From assembly GCA_964407825.1 (NCBI GenBank), contig CAYOXD010000031.1, positions 1-27,086 of the forward strand: a DNA stretch of 27,086 nt, read 5' to 3'. The position numbers and the translations under genes were made by a program. Of this stretch, positions 16,554-24,012 are shown piece after piece; position 1 is the first letter of the stretch, and each line of letters begins with the position of its first letter. Under the pieces are notes generated by a model that saw nothing but the letters and a program-made list of their open reading frames with translations, did not search any database and was not told the origin of the DNA. This stretch comes from CAYOXD01 sp964407825 (lineage in GTDB: Bacteria; Desulfobacterota; Desulfobacteria; Desulfobacterales; JAFDDL01).

Positions 16554-17435
16554 ATGAAAGCCATTTTTGCCTTTATCGGATTTGTATTGCTGATGGGTGT
16601 GCCAGCCGCCGATGCCTCAACGGGTTTTGAAGGCGGACTGTCCAACGCCGCTGGGACTATTTTGACCCGCCTTAACGCCATGAACCAGCTGCAGGGGAAG
16701 AGAATATCCGTGCTGGGGTTTAAGGATATGGATTCCGGGGAAGGATGCAAATCGCTTTCCGTGGCCATCGCCAATGAAATCGATTCCGACATCAACAAGA
16801 TTCGAGGTCAAATGCACGTAAGATTCACAACCGTCCCCAGGCACGATCTGGATGCCATTGAGACCGAATATTTAATTTCAAAGGGTGGCAGCGAGAGCGA
16901 CATCGTGGATCGGCTGGAGGGGTCGGATATTCTCATCACCGGCATGTGGCAGGACGGGGGAGATACGCTCAACCTCTCCATTAAGGCGGTGTCCATAAAA
17001 CAAAAAAACATCGATGAACTGACGGCCGTTTCCATACGGATCGACAAAAATACGATGCCTGGCACCCTATTGGCCTGTTTGGGGGGAACACAGGTAACCG
17101 TCGAAAGGTTCAAGAACGGCACCATCAATTGGAGAACAAAGGTGATCCAGGTAAAAGGATGGGGGGCCGCCAACAAGTCCTTCCCCAAGTATGTCTGGAA
17201 AAAAAGCGCCGAAGAGGCGGCAATTGTCGATGCCCAGACCAAGCTGCTGGAATTTGTCAATGGGTTGAAACTGCACTCGAAGGTATTTGTCAAGAATTAT
17301 CAGGTCTCATCAGCGACAACCCTTAAAGAGATCAAGGGTAGATTGCGGTATGCAAGACAAATAGGAAAAACGATTTACCCCACGGAAGATACCGCCGAAG
17401 TGGTATTCCAATTGAACCTGAAAGATATTCTATAA
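16554..17435 (+). CDS. Periplasmic LPP20-domain (FlgP-like) protein, copy 2, with FlgO-like N-domain
   Basis: A 293-residue exported protein (signal MKAIFAFIGFVLLMGVPAADA). The N-terminal domain (about 35-170) follows the FlgO/CsgG-like order: KRISVLGFKDMDSGEGCKSL, a helix, RHDLDAIETEYLISKGGSES and SDILITGMW. The C-terminal half is an LPP20 domain, with WGAANKSFPKYVWKKSAEEA and AAIVDAQTKLLEFVNGLKL, then IKGRLRYARQIGKTIY and a closing AEVVFQLNL strand. The 19-residue core is 13/19 identical to the LPP20 protein at 11141-12118. Thus one chain joins the FlgO-like and FlgP-like modules that are separate proteins in flagellar rings. It starts 55 bases after the CsgG-like gene, and the next gene starts 20 bases on. 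A longer in-frame start inside the previous gene is rejected because the signal peptide begins at MKAIF. Confidence 0.85.
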   Translation: MKAIFAFIGFVLLMGVPAADASTGFEGGLSNAAGTILTRLNAMNQLQGKRISVLGFKDMDSGEGCKSLSVAIANEIDSDINKIRGQMHVRFTTVPRHDLDAIETEYLISKGGSESDIVDRLEGSDILITGMWQDGGDTLNLSIKAVSIKQKNIDELTAVSIRIDKNTMPGTLLACLGGTQVTVERFKNGTINWRTKVIQVKGWGAANKSFPKYVWKKSAEEAAIVDAQTKLLEFVNGLKLHSKVFVKNYQVSSATTLKEIKGRLRYARQIGKTIYPTEDTAEVVFQLNLKDIL

Positions 17436-17437
17436 GA

Positions 17438-17449
17438 GCCTCCGGAGGC
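17438..17449 (+). promoter_or_regulatory. Palindromic ribosome-binding site of the second FlgT-like gene
   Basis: GCCTCCGGAGGC is a perfect 12-base palindrome just after the LPP20 stop; its GGAGG half is the ribosome site for the ATG at 17456. A related AGCCTCCGG sequence begins the terminator at 18578. Pairing between the two could in principle hide the site, but this is speculative. Confidence 0.5.
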
Positions 17450-17455
17450 GCAACG

Positions 17456-18577
17456 ATGAGATTCACCGTTTCACTGCTGTTGATGCTGGTCATGGGCGTA
17501 TTTCAGAGCCACCTGGCCCTGGCCCAATCCCAGGCTGCCAAAGGCGACATCACGGTCGAAGCCCAAGGATATGGCAACAGCCGGGATGAGGCGCTTCTCA
17601 AGGCCAAACGCGAGGCGATCAGCAGCGGCATCGGCACCCTGCTGATCTCCGAGACCGAGGTCCGTAATTACATGGTCCAAAGGAACGTGGTCCTGGCCCA
17701 AACCCTGGGCTCAGTGAGAAACTACAAGATCCTCAGCGAGGGGTGGCAGGACAAGATCTATCATATTAAGATCAGCGCCGTGGTCTCACTGGCGGATATC
17801 CGAGACGATTTGGTCGCTCGCAAGATCCTGATGCAATCCATGGACTCGCCCCGGATGATGGTGATGATCCATGAGGCGGACGGCCAAGGGGCCCAGGTCG
17901 CCATCGATGATTACCTGGAGGCAAAAAAGGTCGAGTTGGTCGACCCCGCCCAGGCGGAAGCCCTGGCCGGGAAGGATGCCGCTTCGATTCGGAAGGCCAC
18001 CGAGGGAGACCCGGTGGCGGCCGCTAAGTTGGGGGCTGCTTGCGGTGCCGAGTACATCATAACCGGCAAGGTCAAAAAGAGCGTCTCGCAAACTGAGCTG
18101 CTGAAGGAAACGGGCCTATGGTCGGGCCATGCCACCCTCACCGCCTGGGTGGTCAACGCTTCCAATGCCCGGATCATCGCCTCCGGCATGGCCACCGCCG
18201 CGGCCGTTCACATCTCCGGACAGACCGCCATGTCGGAAGCTGCGGCCAAGGCGGCCCGAAAGCTGATGGACAAGCAGCTTTTCCATAAGATCATCGCCTC
18301 TTTCGAGGATACGGTCAACAATGGCCTGAATATCGATGTGACGGTCGAAAATATTCCCGACTTTGCGACCGAGGAGGCGGTCACCGCTTTTATCCGCTCC
18401 CTGGATGTGACCGCCGTCCACAAACGGGCGTTTGTGGGCGGTCTGTTGAAGCTCTCCGTTGTAACCCCAGGAACCATCGGCGGCTTCGTAAGGGCCTTGG
18501 ATGGAAAAGAGATAAACGGCCGAAAACTGGCCGCCATCGCAGAGGTCGGCAACCGGGTGGTATTGACGCTTCGTTAG
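17456..18577 (+). CDS. Periplasmic FlgT-like protein, copy 2
   Basis: A 373-residue exported protein (signal MRFTVSLLLMLVMGVFQSHL, cleaved near ALA/QSQ). The N-domain (about 30-120) reads RDEALLKAKREAISSGIGTL, ISETEV, VRNYKILSEGW and YHIKISAVVSL. It matches the FlgT_N pattern and the protein at 13381-14514 position by position (8 of 20 identical in the first block, with the same S-T/E-T-V and Y-K/E-L-EG cues). The middle domain (about 130-275) has AAKLGAACGAEYIITGKV and a TolB-N-like order. The C-terminal domain (about 285-373) ends AAIAEVGNRVVLTLR. It is the last gene of the plus-strand operon, followed at once by an intrinsic terminator. It is likely a periplasmic ring or scaffold partner of the CsgG-like and LPP20 proteins (inference). 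Confidence 0.85.
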   Translation: MRFTVSLLLMLVMGVFQSHLALAQSQAAKGDITVEAQGYGNSRDEALLKAKREAISSGIGTLLISETEVRNYMVQRNVVLAQTLGSVRNYKILSEGWQDKIYHIKISAVVSLADIRDDLVARKILMQSMDSPRMMVMIHEADGQGAQVAIDDYLEAKKVELVDPAQAEALAGKDAASIRKATEGDPVAAAKLGAACGAEYIITGKVKKSVSQTELLKETGLWSGHATLTAWVVNASNARIIASGMATAAAVHISGQTAMSEAAAKAARKLMDKQLFHKIIASFEDTVNNGLNIDVTVENIPDFATEEAVTAFIRSLDVTAVHKRAFVGGLLKLSVVTPGTIGGFVRALDGKEINGRKLAAIAEVGNRVVLTLR

Positions 18578-18608
18578 AAGCCTCCGGTCTGAGGCTTTGA
18601 TTGTTTTA
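18578..18608 (+). terminator. Intrinsic terminator after the plus-strand envelope operon
   Basis: AAGCCTC (18578-18584) pairs with GAGGCTT (18591-18597) across CGGTCT, followed by a T-rich tail (TGATTGTTTT). It starts directly after the stop at 18577 and precedes the thioesterase start at 18630. Confidence 0.7.
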
Positions 18609-18629
18609 AACAAGGGAAAGGCCGCCACC

Positions 18630-19094
18630 ATGGAAACACCCGCATTTCAGGATTACTATTCGGGCGCCCACAGCTACTGCTTCGGCTGCGGCACCCACAA
18701 CGATCAGGGCATGAAGATAAAAACCTACTGGGACGGTGACACCTCCGTGACGCGCTTCAAACCCCTTGCCCATCACACTGCCCTTCCCGGTTATGTCTAC
18801 GGCGGGCTCATCGCCTCGCTCATCGATTGCCACTGCACCGGCACTGCCGCGGCGGCCGCCTACCAGGCCGAAGGACGTGCCATGGACACCCATCCCCCCC
18901 TGCGCTATGTCACCGCATCGCTCCACGTGGACTATCTGAGGCCAACGCCGATGGGGGTTCTTCTGGAGGTGCGGGGGACGGTGGAGGAATTGCGGGGACG
19001 AAAGGCCATCATTTCCGCCACCGTCTCGGCCAATGGAAAGCTGTGCGCCAGGGGGAAGGTCGTCGCCGTCAAGCTCCCGGACACGTGGAAATAA
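18630..19094 (+). CDS. Hotdog-fold acyl-CoA thioesterase (PaaI/4HBT-like)
   Basis: A 154-residue single hotdog domain, likely a cytoplasmic acyl-CoA thioesterase; the substrate is not predictable. It begins with a CFGCGTHNDQGMKIK segment, a Cys-x-x-Cys opening shared by one branch of the family. The active-site region is GYVYGGLIASLIDCHCTGTA, the usual 'h/v-GG-a/l-x-a-l-x-D' helix in which the Asp is normally catalytic. Closing strands (SLHVDYLRPTP, LCARGKVVAVKL) are standard. The ATG at 18630 is chosen over a TTG at 18597, which lies inside the terminator tail; GGAAAGG is the ribosome site. It follows the terminator, so it may rely on its own promoter or on readthrough. It has no evident link to the envelope operon. 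Confidence 0.85.
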   Translation: METPAFQDYYSGAHSYCFGCGTHNDQGMKIKTYWDGDTSVTRFKPLAHHTALPGYVYGGLIASLIDCHCTGTAAAAAYQAEGRAMDTHPPLRYVTASLHVDYLRPTPMGVLLEVRGTVEELRGRKAIISATVSANGKLCARGKVVAVKLPDTWK

Positions 19095-19158
19095 AGCCCG
19101 CCTGAAACAGTATCCGCTCTCGTCCTCCAGCCCCTGTGATCCGCTGCGATGGAAATAA

Positions 19159-19181
19159 GCCCTGGGGCAACTCCCCTGGGC
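19159..19181. terminator. Hairpin between convergent genes
   Basis: GCCCTGGGG (19159-19167) pairs with CCCCTGGGC (19173-19181) with a single T-T mismatch and a five-base loop. It lies between the thioesterase stop and the end of the convergent amidohydrolase gene. There is no clear T tract on either side, so it is only a candidate two-way terminator. Confidence 0.35.
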
Positions 19182-19198
19182 CACACTGCAAGGAAATG

Positions 19199-20524
19199 CT
19201 AGGCGCCGGGAATCGCCGAGCCCTTTCCGATCCGCTCTCCCCACCGGGCCGCCCGGTCCATGATCTCTTGGACATCCAGGGTCTGCAGTTCCCGGTTTCG
19301 CACCCGCCACCGGCCCGCCACCATCACGTCCCGAACATCCGCTCCGCCGGCCGCGTACACCAGGTGAGACACCGGGGAGTAGCAAGGGGCCAGATGGGGC
19401 CTGCGGCTCTCCACCACGATGAGATCCGCCGCCTTTCCGGGCTCGATGGAGCCGATGCGATCGGCCATTCCCAGAGCGGCAGCGCCTCCCATGGTCGCCA
19501 GATGCAGCACGGTGGCGGCATCCATAGCCGTTGGATCCAGCAGGTTCACCTTGTGGAGCTTGGCCGTCAGGTCCATCTCCCGAAACATGTCCTGGTCGTT
19601 GTTGCTGGCGCACCCGTCCGTGCCAAGCCCCACCCCCACCCCGGCGGCAAGAAACCGGGCAATAGGTGCAATGCCGGATGCCAGTTTCATCTCGCTCTCC
19701 GTTGTGACCGATACAGGGGTCTTTCGTTTTGCCAGGAGGGCGATGTCGCTGTCGTCCACCCAGATGGTATGCACCAGGAGGGTGCGCTCGTCCAGGATCC
19801 CCAAACGGTCCAGGTAGGCAACAGGCGTTGCGCCGTGCGTTGAACGGATCCGGTCATACTCGATTTTCGTCTCCGCGGCATGGATCTGGAACAACAGCCC
19901 CGCGTCTCGGGTGACGGCTTGGGCTCTCCGAAGGGTGTCACCGGAACAGGTATAGGGCGAGTGGCAGAAAATGCCCGGCGATATGAGCGGCGATCGGGTT
20001 CGCCATCTTTCCACAAATCGCAGGGCGGCAGCGACGTTCTCCTTGGGATCAGCGACCCCGGGAGCCGGGAAATCGATGACCCCCTGGCCCAGCACCGCCC
20101 GGAGGCCCGCCTCCGCTACGGCCTCGGCCGTGGCATCCTCGTAAAAATAGCCGTCACAGCAGGTGGTGGTGCCGGAAAGGAGAAGTTCCGCGCAGGACAG
20201 CAGCGTTCCGGCCCTGACGAAATCCGCGGACACATGACGGGCCTCGGCCGGAAACATGACCTCTTCCAGCCACCGCATCAGGGGAAGATCATCGGACAGC
20301 CCCCGAAAGAGGCTCATGGCAAGATGGGTGTGGGTGTTCACCAGCCCGGGGAGGACCATGGCCCCATCTGCGTCCAGGGTTTCCCCGGCATCGGCCGACG
20401 CCGGGGGCGCGCCCACATGGACGATGACACCGTTGGCGATGCCCACGGCGCCGTTGTACAGGATGTCGAAGTCAGGATTGACGGTGACCACGGTGGCGTT
20501 GGTGATGAGGGTGTCAAGGCTCAT
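19199..20524 (-). CDS. MTA/SAH-deaminase-type amidohydrolase, divergent copy
   Basis: A 441-residue metal-dependent amidohydrolase of the TatD/ATZ/MtaD group, which deaminates 5'-methylthioadenosine, S-adenosylhomocysteine or related nucleosides in the cytoplasm. Metal and catalytic residues are kept: HTH (His65, His67) in VNTHTHLAM, His215 and Glu218 in IHAAET, His252 in VHTIWVD, and Asp303 in GTDGCASNN. One conserved stretch is changed: where the sister enzyme has HNPESN this one has TTESEM (274-279), and the usual HC is HT. Substrate range has therefore probably shifted; it does not look dead. It overlaps the sister gene by 11 bases and is third in a phosphorylase-deaminase-deaminase operon. 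Other purine or triazine deaminases are possible alternatives. Confidence 0.85.
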   Translation of the reverse strand: MSLDTLITNATVVTVNPDFDILYNGAVGIANGVIVHVGAPPASADAGETLDADGAMVLPGLVNTHTHLAMSLFRGLSDDLPLMRWLEEVMFPAEARHVSADFVRAGTLLSCAELLLSGTTTCCDGYFYEDATAEAVAEAGLRAVLGQGVIDFPAPGVADPKENVAAALRFVERWRTRSPLISPGIFCHSPYTCSGDTLRRAQAVTRDAGLLFQIHAAETKIEYDRIRSTHGATPVAYLDRLGILDERTLLVHTIWVDDSDIALLAKRKTPVSVTTESEMKLASGIAPIARFLAAGVGVGLGTDGCASNNDQDMFREMDLTAKLHKVNLLDPTAMDAATVLHLATMGGAAALGMADRIGSIEPGKAADLIVVESRRPHLAPCYSPVSHLVYAAGGADVRDVMVAGRWRVRNRELQTLDVQEIMDRAARWGERIGKGSAIPGA

Positions 20525-21830
20525 GGGATCGTTCCTTCATCGCTTCCGCCCGCTGCATGACGGCGGTCAGGTCCAGGGTTTCAAGCCGCCTTTGCGCCAT
20601 CACCACCCGACCGTTGATGATGGAATGGCTGACATCGCTGCCCTGAACCGCGTAGACCAGATGGGACTCGGGGCGATAGAGGGGGACCAGGTGGGGCTTT
20701 CGCGTGTCGATGACGATGATGTCCGCCCGTTTTCCCACCGAGAGCGATCCGGTCAGATGGTCGATGCCCAGGGCCCGGGCGCCGTCGAGGGTGGCCATGG
20801 CGAGGGTCCTTCGGACGTCCATCACCGTGGGGTCCAGGGAGTTGACCTTGTGGAGCTTGGCCGCGCTGTCCATCTCCTGGAACATGTCGAGGTTGTTGTT
20901 GCTGGCGCAACCGTCCGTGCCGAGACTCACATGGATGCCGGCGGCCAGCAGCCGGGGCACCGGCGCCACGCCAGAGGCCAGCTTCATGTTGCTCTCCGGG
21001 TTATGGGCCACCTTGACATCGAATTCCTTCAAAAGGGCGATATCCTCGTCGCTCAGCACCACGCAATGGCAGGCCAGGAGCCGTGGGGAGAGCAGCCCGA
21101 GATCGGCCAGATGACGTACCGGGGAAACGCCGTATTTGCTCTGGATCCGTTCCACCTCATCGTGGGTTTCGGACAGATGGAGGACCAGGGGAAGATCGCG
21201 CTCCCGGGCGATCCGGCCCGCCCGCTGCAACAGCGCCGGAGAGCACAGGTAGGGAGAGTGGGGCTCCACCGCTATGGAAACCAGGGGATCCCCTTGCCAC
21301 TGCTCCGCCAGGGCCTCCGTGTAGCGAAAGCCCTCCTCCAGGGGTCCGTAATGGGGCGAGGGAAAATCGAAGAGCACCTCACCCACCACGGCCCGCATGC
21401 CGGCATCCCGGGCCGCCCGGGCCACGGCCCCCTCGAACAGATACATATCGCAGAAGCAGGTGGTGCCGGAGAGGATCATCTCCGCGCAGGCCAGCAACGC
21501 GCCGTGGTAAACCCGTTCCTCGGTCAACCGGGATTCGGCGGGGAAGATATGCCCATTCAGCCAGTCCATCAGGGGAAGATCATCGGCGATTCCCCGGAAC
21601 AGGGCCATGGCCGCATGGGTGTGGGTGTTGATGAGCCCGGGCATGATGATTCCGCCGCCGGCATCAATTCGGCGGCCCACCGCCGAGGCCGGAAACGCGT
21701 CGGCCGGGCCCACCCAGACGATCCGGTCCCCGGAAACCGCCACGGCGCCGTTTTCAATGGCCCGCTCCCCGGGCTCCATGGACAGAACCGTGCCGTTAAA
21801 AATGAGAATATCCACCGATTGCTCATTCAT
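20514..21830 (-). CDS. mtaD: 5'-methylthioadenosine / S-adenosylhomocysteine deaminase
   Basis: A 438-residue cytoplasmic zinc- or iron-dependent deaminase that turns MTA or SAH into the inosine forms plus ammonia. Motifs are complete: HTH (His70, His72) in INTHTHAAM, SPYLCSP, His218 and Glu221 in LHLSETHDE, His255 in ACHCV, HNPESNMKLASG (276 on) and Asp306 in GTDGCASNN; the length is typical. The start at 21830 (MNEQSVDILIF) is chosen. A much longer in-frame extension upstream runs inside the phosphorylase gene and lacks protein character. It overlaps the phosphorylase by eight bases and the second deaminase by 11, so all three are translated from one message. MtaD is the most likely identity, but related nucleoside deaminases cannot be excluded by sequence alone. 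Confidence 0.88.
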   Translation of the reverse strand: MNEQSVDILIFNGTVLSMEPGERAIENGAVAVSGDRIVWVGPADAFPASAVGRRIDAGGGIIMPGLINTHTHAAMALFRGIADDLPLMDWLNGHIFPAESRLTEERVYHGALLACAEMILSGTTCFCDMYLFEGAVARAARDAGMRAVVGEVLFDFPSPHYGPLEEGFRYTEALAEQWQGDPLVSIAVEPHSPYLCSPALLQRAGRIARERDLPLVLHLSETHDEVERIQSKYGVSPVRHLADLGLLSPRLLACHCVVLSDEDIALLKEFDVKVAHNPESNMKLASGVAPVPRLLAAGIHVSLGTDGCASNNNLDMFQEMDSAAKLHKVNSLDPTVMDVRRTLAMATLDGARALGIDHLTGSLSVGKRADIIVIDTRKPHLVPLYRPESHLVYAVQGSDVSHSIINGRVVMAQRRLETLDLTAVMQRAEAMKERSHEP

Positions 21831-22650
21831 GGATCTGTGAAACGACCTCCTGGATGATCTCGCCCACAACCGGTGCGGCCCTGCCGGCACAGGCGATGAT
21901 ATCCGCCACCGAGGCCGGCTCCGGAGCTTCCGGGTCATGCACGTTGGTGATGGTGGAAAGGGCCAGAATGCGCATGCCCGCGTGAACCCCGGCGATAACT
22001 TCCTGGACCGTGGAAAACCCCACCGCGTCGGCCCCGATGGTTCGCAGGAAGCGAATCTCGGCCGGTGTCTCAAGGGACGGGCCGTTCAATCCGGCATACA
22101 CGCCGGAGCGCATCCGGACGCCTCGGGTTTCGCCGGCCCCGGTCGCCAGGGTGGCAAGATCCGGGTCATAGACCCGGCTCATGTCCGGGAAGCGCTCGCC
22201 CCAGGCATCCTCATTGGGTCCTGTCAGCGGGTTCTTCCCCATCAGATTGAGATGATCCGACAGGATCATGATATCACCGGCATCGAAGGCCGGGTTCAGG
22301 CCCCCTGCCGCATTGGACAGCATCAGGACCTTCACCCCCAGGGCCTTCATCACCCGGATCGGAAAGGTGACTTCCAAGGGTGAATAGCCTTCGTAGAGGT
22401 GGAAGCGTCCCTGCATGACCACAGCAGGCCTCTGCGCCAGCCGCCCCAGCGTCAGCTTCCCGAAATGGCTCTCCACCGTGGAAGCCGGGAAATTGGGGAT
22501 TTCGTGATATGAAAAGGATCTGTGGACATCGATGGCCCCCGTGCCGTCGCCCAGGCCGGTGCCGGTCATCAGACCCACCAGGGGAGGAGACATGAGATGT
22601 TTCCGCAGGAAATCCGCTGTTTCAATCACCCGTGTCCTGTATTGCCGCAT
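21823..22650 (-). CDS. Purine nucleoside phosphorylase (type I, trimeric family)
   Basis: A 275-residue cytoplasmic enzyme that splits inosine or guanosine-type nucleosides with phosphate. The order of motifs fits the PNP/MTAP family: TGTGLGD, GRFHLYEGY (His84, Tyr86, Glu87), SNAAGGLNP, GVYAGLNGPSLETPAEIR (Glu194), VGFSTVQEVI and ITN (Asn236). The RFH-YEGY and Glu/Asn pair point to a 6-oxopurine phosphorylase rather than MTA phosphorylase. A Phe replaces the usual Met in VGMS. It is the first gene of the operon with two MTA/SAH-type deaminases, a logical pairing: deamination gives inosine-type nucleosides, which this enzyme could cleave to hypoxanthine. GGAG eight bases upstream sets the start. 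A candidate promoter lies at 22674-22702. Confidence 0.9.
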   Translation of the reverse strand: MRQYRTRVIETADFLRKHLMSPPLVGLMTGTGLGDGTGAIDVHRSFSYHEIPNFPASTVESHFGKLTLGRLAQRPAVVMQGRFHLYEGYSPLEVTFPIRVMKALGVKVLMLSNAAGGLNPAFDAGDIMILSDHLNLMGKNPLTGPNEDAWGERFPDMSRVYDPDLATLATGAGETRGVRMRSGVYAGLNGPSLETPAEIRFLRTIGADAVGFSTVQEVIAGVHAGMRILALSTITNVHDPEAPEPASVADIIACAGRAAPVVGEIIQEVVSQIHE

Positions 22651-22956
22651 CTGTCGCTCTCCATTATGAACAGATTGTGATCGTTACCGCTCCTATAGTC
22701 AACCAGCGCCCCGGCGTCAAGACGGCTGAGGGGCAAGGACGCTTTGGGGTTGTGTTCCAANNNNNNNNNNNNNNNNNNNNNNNNNNNNNNNNNNNNNNNN
22801 NNNNNNNNNNNNNNNNNNNNNNNNNNNNNNNNNNNNNNNNNNNNNNNNNNNNNNNNNNNNGACGCTTTGGGGTTGTGTTCCAATGCGATCGATGGTCAAA
22901 TGCGCAAATTGGGTTGACCGACAGCGGGCGTTTGTCCTGGAAAGGAGTGGATCTGA
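22651..22956. other. Intergenic region holding a 100-N assembly gap between identical 23-mers
   Basis: No gene is supported. The gap (22761-22860) is exactly 100 N. The 23 bases before it (22738-22760) are identical to the 23 bases after it (22861-22883). Either the contig ends simply overlap and no sequence is missing, or a tandem repeat of about 24 bp is collapsed here. The region also carries the candidate promoter at 22674-22702 and, at its right end, the AAGGAG ribosome site of the next gene. Confidence 0.8.
22674..22702 (-). promoter_or_regulatory. Candidate promoter of the purine salvage operon
   Basis: On the minus strand TTGACT (22697-22702) and CACAAT (22674-22679) are 17 bases apart, about 25 bases before the phosphorylase ATG. 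The fit is fair (-10 matches four of six). Confidence 0.35.
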
Positions 22957-23523
22957 ATGAAAATCCGGCAGCTGAGAAAACAGCTCGAAACCGAACGGAA
23001 GATCGCCCTGCGACGGTTCGAACGGCACCGGCGGAAAAACCTCCTGGCCACGCCCGGTGACCTTCCCTTTGTGATCGTGCTGGACCGGCTGAAACCGGCT
23101 TTCAATATCGGCAAAATATTCCGAAGCGCCGAAGCCTTTGGCGCCCGTGAGGTGCATCTGATCGGTATCGATTTTTTCGATCCGGCCCCGGCCATGGGCT
23201 CCTTCAAATGGGTACCAGCCCGATTCCACGAAAGCTTCGAAACCTGCTATCAGGACCTGAAGGCACGCCACTACGCCCTGTTCACCCTTGAGCCCGAAAG
23301 GGGAAAACCGCTGCCCGCCACCGCGCTTCCAAGGAGGAGCGCCTTCATCTTCGGCCACGAGGAATTCGGTCTCAGCTTCGATCCCCGGGACTTCGATGGC
23401 ATCTGCCCCCTGCGCATCCCCCAGTTGGGTAAAGTCCAGAGTCTGAACGTGAGCGTCGCGGCCTCCCTGGTGATGTATGAATATTTCCGGCAGCACGGTG
23501 CGCAATTGGACGTTTCCCCCTGA
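22957..23523 (+). CDS. SpoU/TrmH-family RNA 2'-O-methyltransferase
   Basis: A 188-residue SPOUT methyltransferase, which uses SAM to methylate ribose in tRNA or rRNA. All three SpoU motifs are present: motif 1 NIGKIFRSAEAFGA (Asn50, Arg56), motif 2 FIFGHEEFGLS (Glu136 and the knot loop), motif 3 IPQLGKVQSLNVSVAASLVM (154-170 region). The basic N-terminal helix (MKIRQLRKQLETERKIALRR) is an RNA-binding type extension of about 35 residues. It is shorter than RlmB-like proteins, which carry a separate substrate domain, and closer to small TrmH forms; the target nucleotide cannot be told. AAGGAG precedes the ATG. It is a single gene, convergent with the thioesterase on the other strand. Confidence 0.9.
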   Translation: MKIRQLRKQLETERKIALRRFERHRRKNLLATPGDLPFVIVLDRLKPAFNIGKIFRSAEAFGAREVHLIGIDFFDPAPAMGSFKWVPARFHESFETCYQDLKARHYALFTLEPERGKPLPATALPRRSAFIFGHEEFGLSFDPRDFDGICPLRIPQLGKVQSLNVSVAASLVMYEYFRQHGAQLDVSP

Positions 23524-23583
23524 AACCGGCCCACGGGGCGTCCACCGCGGCAGATGCCAAGGGGGCGGAACGTGCAGTCGGGT

Positions 23584-24012
23584 CTATTCGGGAAGGGGAA
23601 GAAGCGGTTTGCCGGTCCGGTAGGCAAGGCCCTGGCAGATGGCGATAAGCGTACCGTCCGGATCCGTGACCCGGGCCTCGAGGGAAATGGTTTTCCGGGT
23701 CCCTGCAATCCGCCGAGCTTCGGCTCGCAGGCAGCTTCCGGGAGTCGGAGAGGCGATATAGGTGACGCTGGCCGTCAGGGCCGCGCACCGGGTGCCATCG
23801 GTGTGGGCGGCCGCCTCCAGCGCCTCGTCGATAAGCGCGTAGATAGCGCCGCCATGGGCCCGGCCCTGGATGTTGCCCATTTGATCCGGACGGTACACCA
23901 TCTCCACCACGGAACGGCCTACCTCCAGGTGAACCAGGCGCATGTCCAGCAATTTGGCAAAGGGCTCACTCTCCACGGCATGAATAATGGCGGCCTTCAA
24001 ATCGGGATTCAT
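23584..24012 (-). CDS. PaaI-like hotdog thioesterase
   Basis: A 142-residue hotdog-fold enzyme, probably hydrolysing acyl-CoA thioesters in the cytoplasm. The active-site helix is GRAHGGAIYALIDEALEAAA, with HGG and the usual Asp followed by Glu. Closing strands (ASVTYIASPTPG, GTLIAICQGLAYRTG) match the PaaI/YbgC-like family. The substrate is unknown. The start ATG overlaps the stop of the membrane-protein gene by four bases (ATGA), so the pair is translationally coupled. This is the second, unrelated-looking hotdog protein in the window (compare 18630-19094). Confidence 0.88.
   Translation of the reverse strand: MNPDLKAAIIHAVESEPFAKLLDMRLVHLEVGRSVVEMVYRPDQMGNIQGRAHGGAIYALIDEALEAAAHTDGTRCAALTASVTYIASPTPGSCLRAEARRIAGTRKTISLEARVTDPDGTLIAICQGLAYRTGKPLLPLPE

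Noticed and set aside
11141..18577. Flagellar gene cluster
   Set aside because: Only FlgT/FlgP/FlgO-like envelope parts are present; there is no flagellin, rod, hook, basal-body export or motor gene.
18606..19613. 335-codon minus-strand frame across the thioesterase
   Set aside because: It runs opposite a well-supported hotdog gene and out of frame over the end of the deaminase; very Gly/Arg-rich with no domain.
20256..21857. 533-codon plus-strand frame opposite the two deaminase genes
   Set aside because: It is a mirror of two clear amidohydrolase genes; its protein is rich in Gly, His, Arg and Pro with no motif.
22651..22760. SAH riboswitch upstream of the phosphorylase operon
   Set aside because: The short leader predicted from the candidate promoter leaves no room, and no conserved aptamer pattern is visible.
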